Of a stretch of 64,000 bases of DNA, positions 55,233 through 63,549 are shown one piece after another; positions within the stretch are counted from its first letter, which is position 1; every line of letters starts with the position of its first letter. The DNA comes from Kistimonas sp964291505 (GTDB lineage: Bacteria; Pseudomonadota; Gammaproteobacteria; Pseudomonadales; Endozoicomonadaceae). The DNA lies in the NCBI GenBank assembly GCA_964291505.2, contig OZ220216.1:310001-374000 (forward strand), read 5' to 3'. The notes beneath the pieces were generated by a model. That model was not told the DNA's origin and did no database searches. It saw only the letters and a program-made list of their open reading frames with translations. The translations under genes were made by a program, and so were the position numbers.

Positions 55233-55886
55233 TTAAACCTTAGGATATTCTGGATAGGCAGGAGCACACTGGTGTGCGCGTTCTGTAAAATAAATCGCCT
55301 CCTTCTCCCAAATGATGCCTTTTCCGAAGATCTTCTCACCCAGTGTGCCATCTTCCACGTCGCAACCCATGCGATAGATATTGGCTGGCTGATTGTCCCC
55401 CCAGGGAATTCTGTAGTATTTGCCGTTATGGTTGCGCGTCCATAGGTTTTTTATGAGCGTTGCCTCACCTTGAGTCACTCCCTTTAAGCCTGCAGAGAAT
55501 GCTGATTGCTTTGAGCGCACGAATACAGTTCCGGAATCTCCACGTTTTGATAACGTCATTGAACCCCTATCGGTGTTGTATTTATCCATCAATGTCAGAG
55601 CACCCAGCATGTAAGCAGGGGTATGTGCTTTTATGGCTAAAAATGAGTGGTCGCCCAGTTCCAGCATCCAGACTGCTTCCGGATACGTCCAGCGTACGAT
55701 GGGGATTCCCCATGTAGAGAGCTGCTCAATGCGGACCACAAGTAATGCACAGCGAACATGGTTTGGGGAGCCTGATGTGGCAAAGTGAAAGTCACCACCT
55801 GCTAATTCAATGGCTGCTTCTCGAGAGATTGTGCCTTTTAAAAGAAAGCCATTGCTTTCCATGCCACGGAACGCATAGTTTTTCAT
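55233..55886 (-). CDS. Hypothetical cassette-type protein
   Basis: 217 residues with no recognised motif; mixed alpha/beta composition, two cysteines, and no signal peptide. The start MKNYAFRGMESNGFLLKG follows AAAACAGGTTC. The orientation and the flanking 240-base gene-poor spacer suggest it could be an integron cassette, although I do not see a clear attC on either side. Function unknown. Confidence 0.6.
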   Translation of the reverse strand: MKNYAFRGMESNGFLLKGTISREAAIELAGGDFHFATSGSPNHVRCALLVVRIEQLSTWGIPIVRWTYPEAVWMLELGDHSFLAIKAHTPAYMLGALTLMDKYNTDRGSMTLSKRGDSGTVFVRSKQSAFSAGLKGVTQGEATLIKNLWTRNHNGKYYRIPWGDNQPANIYRMGCDVEDGTLGEKIFGKGIIWEKEAIYFTERAHQCAPAYPEYPKV

Positions 55887-56134
55887 AGAGAACCTGTTTT
55901 GATTCCAACCTTATTGGATGAGTCTCGCACTGCGTTTAAGCGAGTAGCTAGTATCTCTCCGGCGACTGCCCGGTGTTCCACGATCGGTGTAGTCGCGGTG
56001 GCATTGTTTAAACAATCAATGCCAAGCATTGCCCGGCTAATGGTTGAAAGTGTGGAATTATCCTTAGTGAAACGCTGATGACCATGACACTGTTCGCCTA
56101 GGCAGAGATAGGGTAGATAGAAAGGAGAACGTGG

Positions 56135-56776
56135 TTAGCTGTCTGTGAATTGCTTCCGCATCACTTGGGCGACTGACATAGCTGCACTATTCTCTGAGCT
56201 TGATAAACCGTCAATAACACCAGCGTAGTCGCCTGAGGTTTTGTTCTGACTTAATTTGAAATTTCCCACGATGTTGTCAACGACTATTTCAAGACCCACG
56301 ACAGCTTTGAGCAGTTTTTCCGTGTAACCCGCAGGCGCATCCGATACTGACCAGGGCATACTCTGGCTGGTTTCATGGAAATCAGACAGGTCGTTGAGCA
56401 ACTGTAGAAGCCAGCTGCTGTCATGCTTGAAATAAATACGGCCTTATACATGAACAACGGAATAATTCCATGTAGGCACAGCTTTACCCGTTTCTTGCTT
56501 TGATGGGTAAAAGTTTGGGCTGATATAAGCATTCGGCCCGTGAAAGATCAGCAATATTGCCTCACCATCGGAACAGTTTTTCCACAGAGGATTCGCCCTG
56601 GCGATATGGCTTTGCAGTCGTACGTCGTTATTGCCCAGTGTTTTCAGATAAAACGGGATATGTTCAGCATTGATCGAACCGGCTTGCGAATTCACCAGCG
56701 TCCCTAATGGAAAGTTCTGGATAAATTCATGGAGTAGCCTGGTATCGGTTTCTTTGAATTTTGACGGTATATGCAT
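56135..56776 (-). pseudogene. PaiB-family FMN-binding protein gene with an in-frame stop
   Basis: Reads from MHIPSKFKETDTRLLHEFI through GPNAYISPNFYPSK and PTWNYSVVHV to a TAA at 56444-56446, then continues in the same frame as GRIYFKHDSSWLL and VDNIVGNFKLSQNKT to 56135. Family members (PaiB, about 207 residues) read H-V-R-G at this point, so one codon has become TAA. It is otherwise complete (213 residues). PaiB-like proteins bind flavin and act as negative regulators of sporulation or protease genes. Probably a recent loss. Confidence 0.82.
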
Positions 56777-56867
56777 GTTACATCTCGCTGCTAAGGATAC
56801 GTTCTAAGGCAGGGCTTCGAAGCTGAACTAAGACTCAGGCTACGCAGAGTTGAATGGCGAGGGATGT

Positions 56868-57164
56868 CTATAACGGGATAAGTGCACCATTTCCAGCGAC
56901 GTCAAAATACGTGTTCTCTTTAAAATCGATGACTTTTACTGGTGCAATGCAATGAGGGCTCAGAGCCAACCCTGAAAGTATGGACGACAGGTAGTCATTC
57001 AGATCTTCCTTCTTGAAAAATGTCTTTGCCACGAGTTTAGGTTTTCCATCATGGTAGCGAATTACCGCCAAGTGACAAGCAGAGTGACGCTTAAAGCCTG
57101 CCGGTACGTCAATGCCTTCTCTTTCACAGTACTCTTGGATTATTTTCGAATATTTCCCTTTCAT
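56868..57164 (-). CDS. Small cassette protein of unknown function
   Basis: 98 residues starting MKGKYSKIIQEYCEREGIDV with several Cys and His residues (HSACHLAVIRYHDG). No signal peptide or family recognised. It is placed between attC-like sites at about 56780-56855 and 57176-57254, so it is probably one cassette of the right array. Confidence 0.65.
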   Translation of the reverse strand: MKGKYSKIIQEYCEREGIDVPAGFKRHSACHLAVIRYHDGKPKLVAKTFFKKEDLNDYLSSILSGLALSPHCIAPVKVIDFKENTYFDVAGNGALIPL

Positions 57165-57175
57165 CGTTTACCTTG

Positions 57176-57254
57176 AGTTATGGCGCTAAGTTCCATGACT
57201 GAGCAGCAAAGTCCGCAAGCCTCGAAGTAGCGCACAAAAACGAATGATTATGTC
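57176..57254 (-). other. attC-like site, right array
   Basis: Read on the minus strand it begins near GACATAATCATTCG and ends GCGCCATAAC before the next cassette start. Internal arms GCGCTACTTCGAGGCTTGCGG give a hairpin-like region. Core matches are weaker than in the other sites. Confidence 0.5.
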
Positions 57255-57259
57255 CCATG

Positions 57260-57541
57260 TTAATAACTGCAATTCGTCTCAATGACTTTATTAACTTGCA
57301 GTGGAATGGATACTGGTAGTAGTAAAGTGTCGCCCACCAGACTAAAAGGTAAATCAACCACCCCAAATGGAATCATCTCAGGGCCAAGATAACCAATGAT
57401 AAAACTACCATTGATAAAGGTACCCCCATAAACATAGGGGGGCATCTCACACGATGACGGGTCATCATCAAATGCAAAGCGAAATAGCGTGCTACAGCCT
57501 GTTGTCATTAAGCAAAATACGATTGTTATTAGTAGTCTCAT
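57260..57541 (-). CDS. YceK/YidQ-family lipoprotein
   Basis: 93 residues from M at 57541. A lipoprotein signal (LLITIVFCLMTTGC) places the acylated Cys after TTG; the mature part has YVYGGTFINGS and FGVVDLPFSLVGDTLLLP, typical of the YceK/YidQ family of outer-membrane lipoproteins. Start alternatives at 57553 and 57595 exist. Array cassette between two attC-like sites. Role unknown. Confidence 0.8.
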   Translation of the reverse strand: MRLLITIVFCLMTTGCSTLFRFAFDDDPSSCEMPPYVYGGTFINGSFIIGYLGPEMIPFGVVDLPFSLVGDTLLLPVSIPLQVNKVIETNCSY

Positions 57542-57555
57542 TTTTTCATGCATCT

Positions 57556-57631
57556 GAGCTAGGTGGCGAGGCCGAGTCGCTAAGCTGAGAACCATCCGGC
57601 CCGAAGGGCGAACAACACCGAGGGGTTATAC
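57556..57631 (-). other. attC-like site, right array
   Basis: On the minus strand it runs from GTATAACCCC to CCACCTAGC with arms CGCCCTTCGGG and CCGAGTCGCTAAGC in the interior and core GTTATAC in plus reading at 57625-57631. It sits between the lipoprotein and the secreted protein genes. Confidence 0.6.
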
Positions 57632-57640
57632 AGTTTTTAT

Positions 57641-58171
57641 TTATTGGTTGGGTTCAGACACAAGGAATGATTTAACGGTCATGACATTATCTTTGTGATA
57701 CAGACATGTTTTGAAATTACCTGTGTCAGCCATTTTTACAGAGTTATTAAATATTTGGATTTTTCTTTTGTCCGATATTGGATGCTTTTCTTTGGATGAT
57801 GATCTGGCGTAAGCGAAGTCTGTGTTGATATCATAATTAGTACGTGATAGTCCTGCTAGACACATCCCTAATACATTGCGATATATATTGTATATTTGCT
57901 CTGGACTTGTTGAATTAGATTTTACAGAGATGAATGTCTCCAAAACTTCGAATTCTGAATCGCCTTTGTAGGCTTTGAAGTTTTCACCGTGGATGAAGCT
58001 GAGCTCTCTTTTAATCAGATTTACACACGCTGAGGGGGAGGGTAGCAATAGTTGTGTGTTGTAATCCATTTTGCCGTCAATATATTCAGTCACCGGCTGA
58101 ACAGCTATTTCAGTAGCAAAAGACACTATTGGGAGAATAGAAAATAAAGCAAGGAGTTTATTTTTTGTCAT
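57641..58171 (-). CDS. Secreted cassette protein of unknown function
   Basis: 176 residues with a signal peptide (LLALFSILPIVSFA) and a mature region with four cysteines in pairs (SACVN and GMCLAG, CLYHK). No family recognised. Start follows GAGAAATAAT. It is probably periplasmic or exported and part of the right array. Confidence 0.7.
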   Translation of the reverse strand: MTKNKLLALFSILPIVSFATEIAVQPVTEYIDGKMDYNTQLLLPSPSACVNLIKRELSFIHGENFKAYKGDSEFEVLETFISVKSNSTSPEQIYNIYRNVLGMCLAGLSRTNYDINTDFAYARSSSKEKHPISDKRKIQIFNNSVKMADTGNFKTCLYHKDNVMTVKSFLVSEPNQ

Positions 58172-58207
58172 TATTATTTCTCTCAGGAAGGCGTGTGGTC
58201 ATGGTAG

Positions 58208-58272
58208 CCGTGTTACGCGTAGTGGTAGGGCTTGCGCAGCGAAGCCGGCCCGACACGAATGATTGGTTATGT
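58208..58272 (-). other. attC-like site, right array
   Basis: Plus-strand reading GTGTTACGCG...GTTATGT, about 65 bases, arms GGGCTTGCGC and GAAGCCGGCC inside. Lies before the 57641-58171 gene in cassette order. Confidence 0.65.
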
Positions 58273-58275
58273 GCT

Positions 58276-58755
58276 TTACCAGAACTTCCACCATGGCTTT
58301 TTCTCTTTTCTGCCGGAAGCGCTGCAGGGGAACAAGATTTCTCCGTTGGTTGCACTCACATCGAAAAAACCGACAGAGTGCTTTACTGCTAACTCTCTTG
58401 CTTTAGGGTAAGCCTCTTCAGCTACAGACCATGAATAGGCCGAATAGATTACATGGCGACCGATGCAGTGAGTCCAAACACCGTATCCCGCCATTTAAAA
58501 AACTCTCTCCCCAACAAGTAACAAGCCATCGGTTACTGTAGGATCATCTACGTCGTCAGATGCTAACGGACCGTTCATCGGTGGGAAGTGCTCTATCATT
58601 TCCCTAAACCAGGCTTGAAGTTTTTCTGTTGTAACTGCTTGGTCTTGGTATGAATGATCTTCTGTCCATTCTGTTTGTTGGGCATACCATTCCATGAACG
58701 CGTTTCTTTCGTTTGGAGCAACGGTTGGTTCAAATACCATCAAGTAATAACTCAT
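58276..58755 (-). pseudogene. Cassette gene split by an in-frame TAA
   Basis: Two pieces in one frame: MSYYLMVFEPTVAPN...LLLVGERVF (58755-58495) and MAGYGVWTHCIGRHVIYSAY...KKPWWKFW (58494-58276), separated only by one TAA in a run of Ts. The first piece resembles a conserved family of about 140 residues found in proteobacteria, and the second supplies its SWSVAEEAYPKARELA part, so a single original gene with a stop mutation is likely. Two separate cassette proteins are the alternative. Function unknown. Confidence 0.65.
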
Positions 58756-58926
58756 GATTTCACTCCCTGCAGCACTAACGCTTTAAATATGGTCGCTTGA
58801 AGTGTTTCGAATGCTTTTATTTTTTAAACGTTGGCTGAAAGTTTTCTGCGAAGTATGGTGAGAACCACCGACCTACGGGTTGTTTGGGTAGCTGTTTGAC
58901 CTTTTGTAAATTCTGAACGTGATGTT

Positions 58927-59322
58927 CTAAGCAGTGGACCAAACCCTAATAGCATCCTGGTGACAACCTTCGTTTCGGCAAGGCTCGCCTTTCGGTTCGA
59001 AACGGCCGCGCTTCAGCATATCTTGAATTGACGCTATATAGATAAGTAACTCGTCGGGTTGCACATAAATCTCTTTTAGCCATTCGCTCGGATCTATTTC
59101 CGGTACTCTAAATAAGTAAAGCTCATTGCCCCAATGCCAAGCCCGCCTGCCTTGCCAAAGCTGACCACATGAATTGCACTTCATTAAAGTGTGTTCGTTA
59201 TCATCAGTTTTGGCTACTTCACATAGCGTTTTCTTAAGCTTCTTAGATTCTTTAATGCGCTGAGATATCACCTTGCGGAGTATTTCCAAATCTTCAAAGC
59301 TTGTACATTTACACTTTCTCAC
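58927..59322 (-). CDS. Cassette protein with possible zinc-ribbon cysteines
   Basis: 131 residues. Pairs MRKCKC, MKCNSCGQLW and EPCRNEGCHQDA could bind zinc; the middle (WHWGNELYLFRVPEIDPSEWLKE) has no recognised motif. No signal peptide. Upstream DNA (58780-58920) contains an attC-like spacer, so it is probably a right-array cassette. Function unknown. Confidence 0.68.
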   Translation of the reverse strand: MRKCKCTSFEDLEILRKVISQRIKESKKLKKTLCEVAKTDDNEHTLMKCNSCGQLWQGRRAWHWGNELYLFRVPEIDPSEWLKEIYVQPDELLIYIASIQDMLKRGRFEPKGEPCRNEGCHQDAIRVWSTA

Positions 59323-59344
59323 TGCAGTCTCTTACGTTTTAATG

Positions 59345-59680
59345 TTAAACCTCTAAGCTAGCAAAGTTTTTGAAAAACCATAGTAAAAGCAAGATAGGAA
59401 TAATATTGCCAGTTATATATACAACGAGTGGGATTGCAATTTTTTGCCAAGCTTTAAGATTGAGTAATTTAAGTGTAAAAAGATTAAAGAATATAATTGT
59501 AGCGATGGCAAGTAACGTTAAAGAGTCACTATATCCAACAATAAGAGAAGCAATAACCTCAGCTAAAATAAGACATCCTGTTAGTATCAAGCTTCTTTCT
59601 TTTATCTTCGAGTTCACATGTAGACTGCGCAGTAATATGTGGAACATCAAAAAATATATCAGAATATTTATTATTATCAT
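59345..59680 (-). CDS. Small four-helix membrane protein
   Basis: 111 residues, nearly all hydrophobic, with about four transmembrane helices (IINILIYFLMFHILL; LILTGCLILAEVIASLIVG; LLAIATIIFFNLF; IAIPLVVYITGNIIPILLLL). No motif beyond that. Integron cassettes often carry such proteins. Start codon ATA/ATG region at 59680 reads MIIINILIY. Confidence 0.7.
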   Translation of the reverse strand: MIIINILIYFLMFHILLRSLHVNSKIKERSLILTGCLILAEVIASLIVGYSDSLTLLAIATIIFFNLFTLKLLNLKAWQKIAIPLVVYITGNIIPILLLLWFFKNFASLEV

Positions 59681-59708
59681 TATTTAATATCACTGGATAT
59701 GTGTTTTG

Positions 59709-59787
59709 AACGGTAAGTTCTGGAGCCGAGCAGAAAAGCTTCGAAGATCGCGAGCCCAGAAGGGGTGAACAATAACGAGTTGTATGG
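59709..59787 (-). other. attC-like site, right array
   Basis: Minus reading CATACAACTCGTTATTGTTCACC to AGAACTTACCG; arms GGGCTCGCG and CGAAGCTTTTCTGCTCGG. It shares GTTGTATGGTTC with the site at 61544-61606, indicating one family. Weaker cores than the best sites. Confidence 0.5.
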
Positions 59788-59876
59788 TTCTTATTAAAAT
59801 ATCTCACCTGTTTCAGCTTCTTAACGCCTTGCTTACCAGAAAAGTAGGAAAGCAGCGAAAATTTTGTCCGGTGCAG

Positions 59877-60371
59877 CTATTGGTTAACCGCTTTTTTGAA
59901 GTTATCTAATAACCTCTTAAAGTCTTCCCAATCGGAATCTTGATAGAAATTAATTTCAATTGGATAGCGAGGGTGACCACTTAGGGTTTTGTTGAAAGCC
60001 TCTAAAAATTTATTTTGATCGTTTATGTAATAAACTAACTCTTTGAGATTATTGCCGGTTCGGCTGTATACATGCCGAAGAGTTTGATCATTCTCAATAT
60101 GATCTTCGATGGCATCCTCTAGCGTGATCATTCTTTGATTTTCGTCGTCCAACGGCATGCCATTATTTGATGTGCCATCATATTTCCATGTGGATATGAC
60201 CGTTAACCATGTTAGGTTCGACCTGATTTGATTGTGCGGAAGTTCATTTACGAATTTAAATATTACGGGCAAACCGTCTTCGTATGTGCGGCCAATTATT
60301 CCTTTTTTTTCTTCAGCATATGCGGTCATGTTAAATACTATTCCTATAAGTGTTGCAATTATTCTATTCAT
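59877..60371 (-). CDS. Secreted cassette protein of unknown function
   Basis: 164 residues from the ATG at 60371 (MNRIIATLIGIVFNMTAYA, a signal peptide). Mature part is mixed and contains TLVTLIRS-like charged helices near the end (SDWEDFKRLLDNFKKAVNQ). The upstream frame to 60464 runs through the attC at 60374-60453 and is not coding. Array cassette. Confidence 0.68.
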   Translation of the reverse strand: MNRIIATLIGIVFNMTAYAEEKKGIIGRTYEDGLPVIFKFVNELPHNQIRSNLTWLTVISTWKYDGTSNNGMPLDDENQRMITLEDAIEDHIENDQTLRHVYSRTGNNLKELVYYINDQNKFLEAFNKTLSGHPRYPIEINFYQDSDWEDFKRLLDNFKKAVNQ

Positions 60372-60373
60372 GC

Positions 60374-60453
60374 GATTAACGCTAAGCTTTGAGGCCGGGG
60401 CACGCAGTGCTGGGTTCCAGCCCCGAGGGGCAAACACCAGCGCATTGTTATTT
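60374..60453 (-). other. attC site, right array
   Basis: Plus reading GATTAACGCTAAGC to GTTATTT, about 80 bases. In minus orientation it closely matches attC 3 of the left array (26238-26319), including AACAATGCGCTGGTGTTTGCCCC and CTTAGCGTTA in shared short words, with the same arm pairs. Confidence 0.8.
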
Positions 60454-60454
60454 T

Positions 60455-61018
60455 TCACTTCCACGCATTGTTGTCAGATGAAACAAATGTGTTGAACAAA
60501 GTCTCGTATTCCCAACCGTCACTAGCAAGCACCTTGCAGTCAGAATTTTGCATGCAAGAATGAAGCAAAGCAATTGGGTCTGATATGTTGGTAAGAGCCA
60601 GTTTACTTTTTAGAATGGTCTTAGCCTTGTTGTAATCAGGATACTCTTCACTAAACTCAGCAAACATGAACTGTGCTGTTTTTTTCATTTCAGATAGTTG
60701 ACCACCACCTGAAAATTTAAGTAAGTCGGACCAATAGGGGATTTCGATAATCATGCAGACAAATTCGGAAAGATTGTTTGCGAGTTTTCCTGCTTGCCCT
60801 TCAGATGAAATAAATAATATTGGACGCTTTTCGATTTCACCTTCACCATATGTGACATAAACACCACCAGAACCTTCTCCAGCAATGACTTCAACAGGGT
60901 AGTTTGGAGCTAATGTAATCCAATCTGTGCTTTTATCAATATTTAGTAGTTCAAAGTCGAGATAATCACCTAGGCAATTCATAACTTCGCTATCAAAAAG
61001 GTCTGAATATTTGAGCAT
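60455..61018 (-). CDS. Cassette protein of unknown function, next to an octamer repeat
   Basis: 187 residues from MLKYSDLFDSE at 61018; the alternative M at 61042 (MFHTES) and the frame up to 61162 read through the repeat. It contains VEVIAGEGSGGVYVTYGEG and an EEYPDYNKAKTILKSKLAL tail and resembles the SUKH/SMI1-type cassette proteins only loosely. Function unknown. Its start lies at the boundary of an octamer repeat block that could alter spacing to the promoter. Confidence 0.62.
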   Translation of the reverse strand: MLKYSDLFDSEVMNCLGDYLDFELLNIDKSTDWITLAPNYPVEVIAGEGSGGVYVTYGEGEIEKRPILFISSEGQAGKLANNLSEFVCMIIEIPYWSDLLKFSGGGQLSEMKKTAQFMFAEFSEEYPDYNKAKTILKSKLALTNISDPIALLHSCMQNSDCKVLASDGWEYETLFNTFVSSDNNAWK

Positions 61019-61041
61019 ACTCGATGATTCCGTGTGAAACA

Positions 61042-61178
61042 TTACACTGGGCTGTGGGGCTGTGGGGCTGTGGGGCTGTGGGGCTGTGGGGCTGTGGGGC
61101 TGTGGGGCTGTGGGGCTGTGGGGCTGTGGGGCTGTGGCTGCGCAGCAGTGCCAGTCCCACACGAATGACTCGTTATGC
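61042..61178 (-). other. attC-like site containing an octamer repeat array
   Basis: Minus reading starts GCGCATAACGAGTCATTCG and should fold onto GGGACTGGCAC and TGCTGCGC arms, but the far arm is replaced by 11 copies of CACAGCCC. The normal counterpart at 61544-61606 carries the sequence GCCAGCCACACAACTC there, so the repeat has grown within the site. Confidence 0.6.
61049..61136. repeat. Octamer repeat, 11 copies
   Basis: GGGCTGTG repeated 11 times without error (88 bases). Its unit length of 8 is not a multiple of 3, so frames reading through it (as PTAPQPHS repeats on the minus strand) shift with copy number. A slippage-prone tract of this size within an integron cassette is unusual. Confidence 0.95.
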
Positions 61179-61195
61179 GCAGTAGCACGTTGTTT

Positions 61196-61534
61196 TTATG
61201 GTTGTGAATCATCATGCCATATGACGTGATGAGGCCTATTGCTCGTGTTGATGAAGTAGAGCATTGCTTCTTTGATTGTTGCTATTGGGTAAGTCCATTT
61301 TTCTGGGAAGTGGTTCTCTTCACCATTGCTTAAGCAATATTCTATTTCTTTCTCAGATTTGATCGCAGGGTTCCGTGATGAAAACCCAGCGTCGCTTTCA
61401 GAACGCAGATACATTAACCAACCAATATCGCCATTTATTAGGGCACAAAGTTTCTGGCCAGTGGGGCTAGAGAGCCATATTTCTTTGTACTGCTGTGGCG
61501 AGTCGATTTTATTTATTAGATCAATGGAATTCAT
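61196..61534 (-). CDS. Cassette protein of unknown function
   Basis: 112 residues from M at 61534 (MNSIDLINKIDSPQQYKEIW); the upstream frame to 61750 is not coding. Acidic and Trp-rich (SGQKLCALINGDIGWLMYLR, HVIWHDDSQP). The fold resembles small immunity-type or Imm1 proteins only impressionistically. Cassette gene of the right array. Function unknown. Confidence 0.6.
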   Translation of the reverse strand: MNSIDLINKIDSPQQYKEIWLSSPTGQKLCALINGDIGWLMYLRSESDAGFSSRNPAIKSEKEIEYCLSNGEENHFPEKWTYPIATIKEAMLYFINTSNRPHHVIWHDDSQP

Positions 61535-61543
61535 ATTCTTTGC

Positions 61544-61606
61544 GCATAAAATTGAGTTGTGTGGCTGGCGCTGCGAACCAGTGCCAGCCACACACGGACG
61601 CCTTGT
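61544..61606 (-). other. attC-like site, right array
   Basis: Plus reading CATAAAATTGAGTTGTG to CTTGTATGG, about 63 bases, arms GTGTGGCTGGC and GCCAGCCACAC. The upstream stretch 61610-61740 contains GCCTTCAG/CTGAAGGC arms and may be a further gene-less cassette. Confidence 0.55.
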
Positions 61607-61807
61607 ATGGTTCTTCTTAAGTGTTTTCCGGGTAAAGTGAGGCCCGCCTTCAGCTGCAACTGAAGGCCTTATGCAGTAGCTCGAAAAACGTACGGCTCCT
61701 CTTGCGAGAGACCGGTAACAAGTGTGTAGCACTGCATAACTCTTAAGCAATAACTCGGACAGTCATTGGGGCCTCGAGCCCGTATAGCAAGGCAGAGTCA
61801 GCTTATT

Positions 61808-62760
61808 ATGATTACCGCAAAAAGCAAACATTCGACGTACATCGGCATTGATGTTGGCAAAGCGTTTCTCGATGTTTACTTCCACCCACTGGACTTTCAT
61901 CAGCGCATCGAAAATCGCAAAAAGATATTGTTGCCCTGGTTGAGGTACTGGTAGAACTACAGCCAGAGTGCATTGTTGTTGAAGCCACAGGGCGTTACGA
62001 AAGTGAATTTGTGTTTGTCTGCGACAAGGCAGGCTTGCCAATAGTTGTCGCTGATCCTGTGAAGGTCCGACACTTTGCCAGAGCAATCGGTGTCCTGGCT
62101 AAAACGGACAAGATTGATGCCAAAGTGATTGCACAGTATGCCGCTAAAATGAAGCCGGAAATTCGCACGTTGCCTGATGAAAAATCACGCTTAATCAAAG
62201 ATTTACTGATCCGGCGGAAACAATTGCTGGATATGAGAACAATGGAGAAGAATCGTCTCCAGATTATGCCAGCGACACTGCATGGATCGATTAAAAGTAC
62301 CCTCAAGATGTTCGATAAGCAGATCGACAAAATCACGAACCAGCTGGATGTTCTTGTTCAGCAGGAAGCGCGCTGGCGTGTCCCACTGAAGATTCTGACA
62401 AGTACGCCTGGCGTGGGTTCTGTGCTGGCCTATACACTCATCAGTGAGTTACCGGAGCTGGGTAATTTAAACAGAAAAGAGATCGCTGCACTGGTTGGCC
62501 TGGCGCCGTTAAATCGAGAAAGTGGCAGCTATACCGGTAAACGGCGAATTCGTGGAGGTCGTTCCAGAATACGCACGGTTCTGTTTATGTCGATGCTTTC
62601 AACCATCCAGTGTAACCCTGTGTTCAAAGCTTACTACGAGAAGCTTAAAGCGGCAGGCAAACTGCCGAAAGTGGCTCTGGTAGCCTGTATGCGCAAGATG
62701 ATTGTGACCCTGAATACCATGATGAAAAATGGTACCTGCTGGGGAGAAAATCTTGCGTGA
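61808..62760 (+). pseudogene. IS110-family transposase, frameshifted, inserted at an attC
   Basis: The first frame (MITAKSKHSTYIGIDVGKAF, DEDD domain start) breaks after about 49 codons; one base of shift near 61917 restores the family (LVELQPECIVVEATGRYESEF) into 62011-62760 with the Tnp_20 domain (LTSTPGVGSVLAYTLISELPE, LVGLAPLNRESGSYTGKR). The total matches the usual length of about 320 residues. The element lies between an orphan core GTTAAAT (62788-62794) and an upstream core near 61735-61760, i.e. inside an attC of the array, a known target of some IS110/IS1111 elements. Probably inactive. Confidence 0.78.
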
Positions 62761-62788
62761 TTACTTGACTAAGAACCACAGTCACTTG

Positions 62789-63052
62789 TTAAATGCTTTT
62801 GCTGATAACTGCCAATATGGCGACAACACCAAGCAAAGCTGCTGTTGATGAGCATATTAGGCTAGTGATTGCCCATGTGATATTGATGCCATTGGCTAAG
62901 GCTTGAATTGCAAAGTAACAAACTGGTAGTGCAACTACACAGCTACTTGCGATTAGGAGTAAAGCAAAATATGGGTTGCCAAGAAAAATAGAGCCAATGG
63001 CAATTGTTGGAAATATTCCAATGCAGTATCGAATGCTTTTATTCATGGGCAT
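62789..63052 (-). CDS. Small three-span membrane protein, cassette near intI
   Basis: 87 residues starting after attC 63051-63151 (ATG at 63052, in-frame ATG at 63046). Hydrophobic helices IRYCIGIFPTIAIGSIF, FALLLIASSCVVALPVCY and SSTAALLGVVAILAVI. Role unknown. Its stop lies in the core of the next attC, disrupted by the IS110 element. Confidence 0.72.
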   Translation of the reverse strand: MPMNKSIRYCIGIFPTIAIGSIFLGNPYFALLLIASSCVVALPVCYFAIQALANGINITWAITSLICSSTAALLGVVAILAVISKSI

Positions 63053-63151
63053 TTAACGCCGCAATAACCGGCTGGCCAGTTCTGGCGGTTTTTGTGCGCC
63101 AGCACAAAAAGTGACAGGTTTGGCCAGTCCGTGTTGATTGCCTTGTTAAGC
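63051..63151 (-). other. attC site nearest the integrase
   Basis: Plus reading ATTTAACGCCGC to GTTAAGC, 101 bases. In minus reading (GCTTAACAAGGCAATCAAC to GCGGCGTTAAAT) it is near-identical to attC 2 of the left array. Arms CGGACTGGCCA/TGGCCAGCCGG and TTGTGCTGGCGC show the hairpin structure. Confidence 0.85.
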
Positions 63152-63230
63152 GCACACTGGAAAACAGACACCTTTGAAAACCTGGAACTGACCAACTATT
63201 TGCCAGCGATTTTGTTAATTTTCAGATAGT

Positions 63231-63461
63231 TTAAATGTTAGCCAAAACTTTGCAAACCCTTGCAATGCGCACGATGCCATGGAATTTGCCGACCAAATGG
63301 TTTAGCGATTTGGAATCTCTCTTTGGAACTTGAGAAGAAGCAACTGTATTAGTTTCGCCATACTCGCCTAAATCTGGTTTAAAAAATCCAGAAAGACAAT
63401 ACAGTGAGATTACTTTCCAAGCGCTTAACAGAGGTTTATACGAACCGAGTTCGCATAACAT
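63231..63461 (-). CDS. Small frame spanning attI into the first cassette
   Basis: 76 residues starting MLCELGSYKPLL inside the attI-like site. Its first 14 residues are identical in the degenerate left copy. In class 1 integrons a short frame in attI (ORF-11) helps translate the first cassette; this may be an equivalent. Otherwise no motif is recognised. Confidence 0.5.
   Translation of the reverse strand: MLCELGSYKPLLSAWKVISLYCLSGFFKPDLGEYGETNTVASSQVPKRDSKSLNHLVGKFHGIVRIARVCKVLANI
63423..63461 (-). other. attI-like recombination site of the right integron
   Basis: Core GTTAAGC (63423-63429 on the minus strand) with the upstream copy of the ATGCGAAC box at 63449-63456 and an inverted repeat CGAAC-CGA-GTTCG (63441-63453). 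It is a near copy, inverted, of 22470-22508. The site lies between the array and the integrase, its normal location. Confidence 0.7.
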
Positions 63462-63549
63462 ATTATCTATTTATCACTTGTCTTTTATGAAAATGCATAT
63501 TAATCAATATGTTATGTCTATATATGCATCGTGTTCTCTTTATCAAACG

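Noticed and set aside
61049..61136. Possible CRISPR or minisatellite with spacers
   Set aside because: It is a spacer-free, perfect octamer tract of 88 bases; there is no repeat-spacer pattern and no cas gene.
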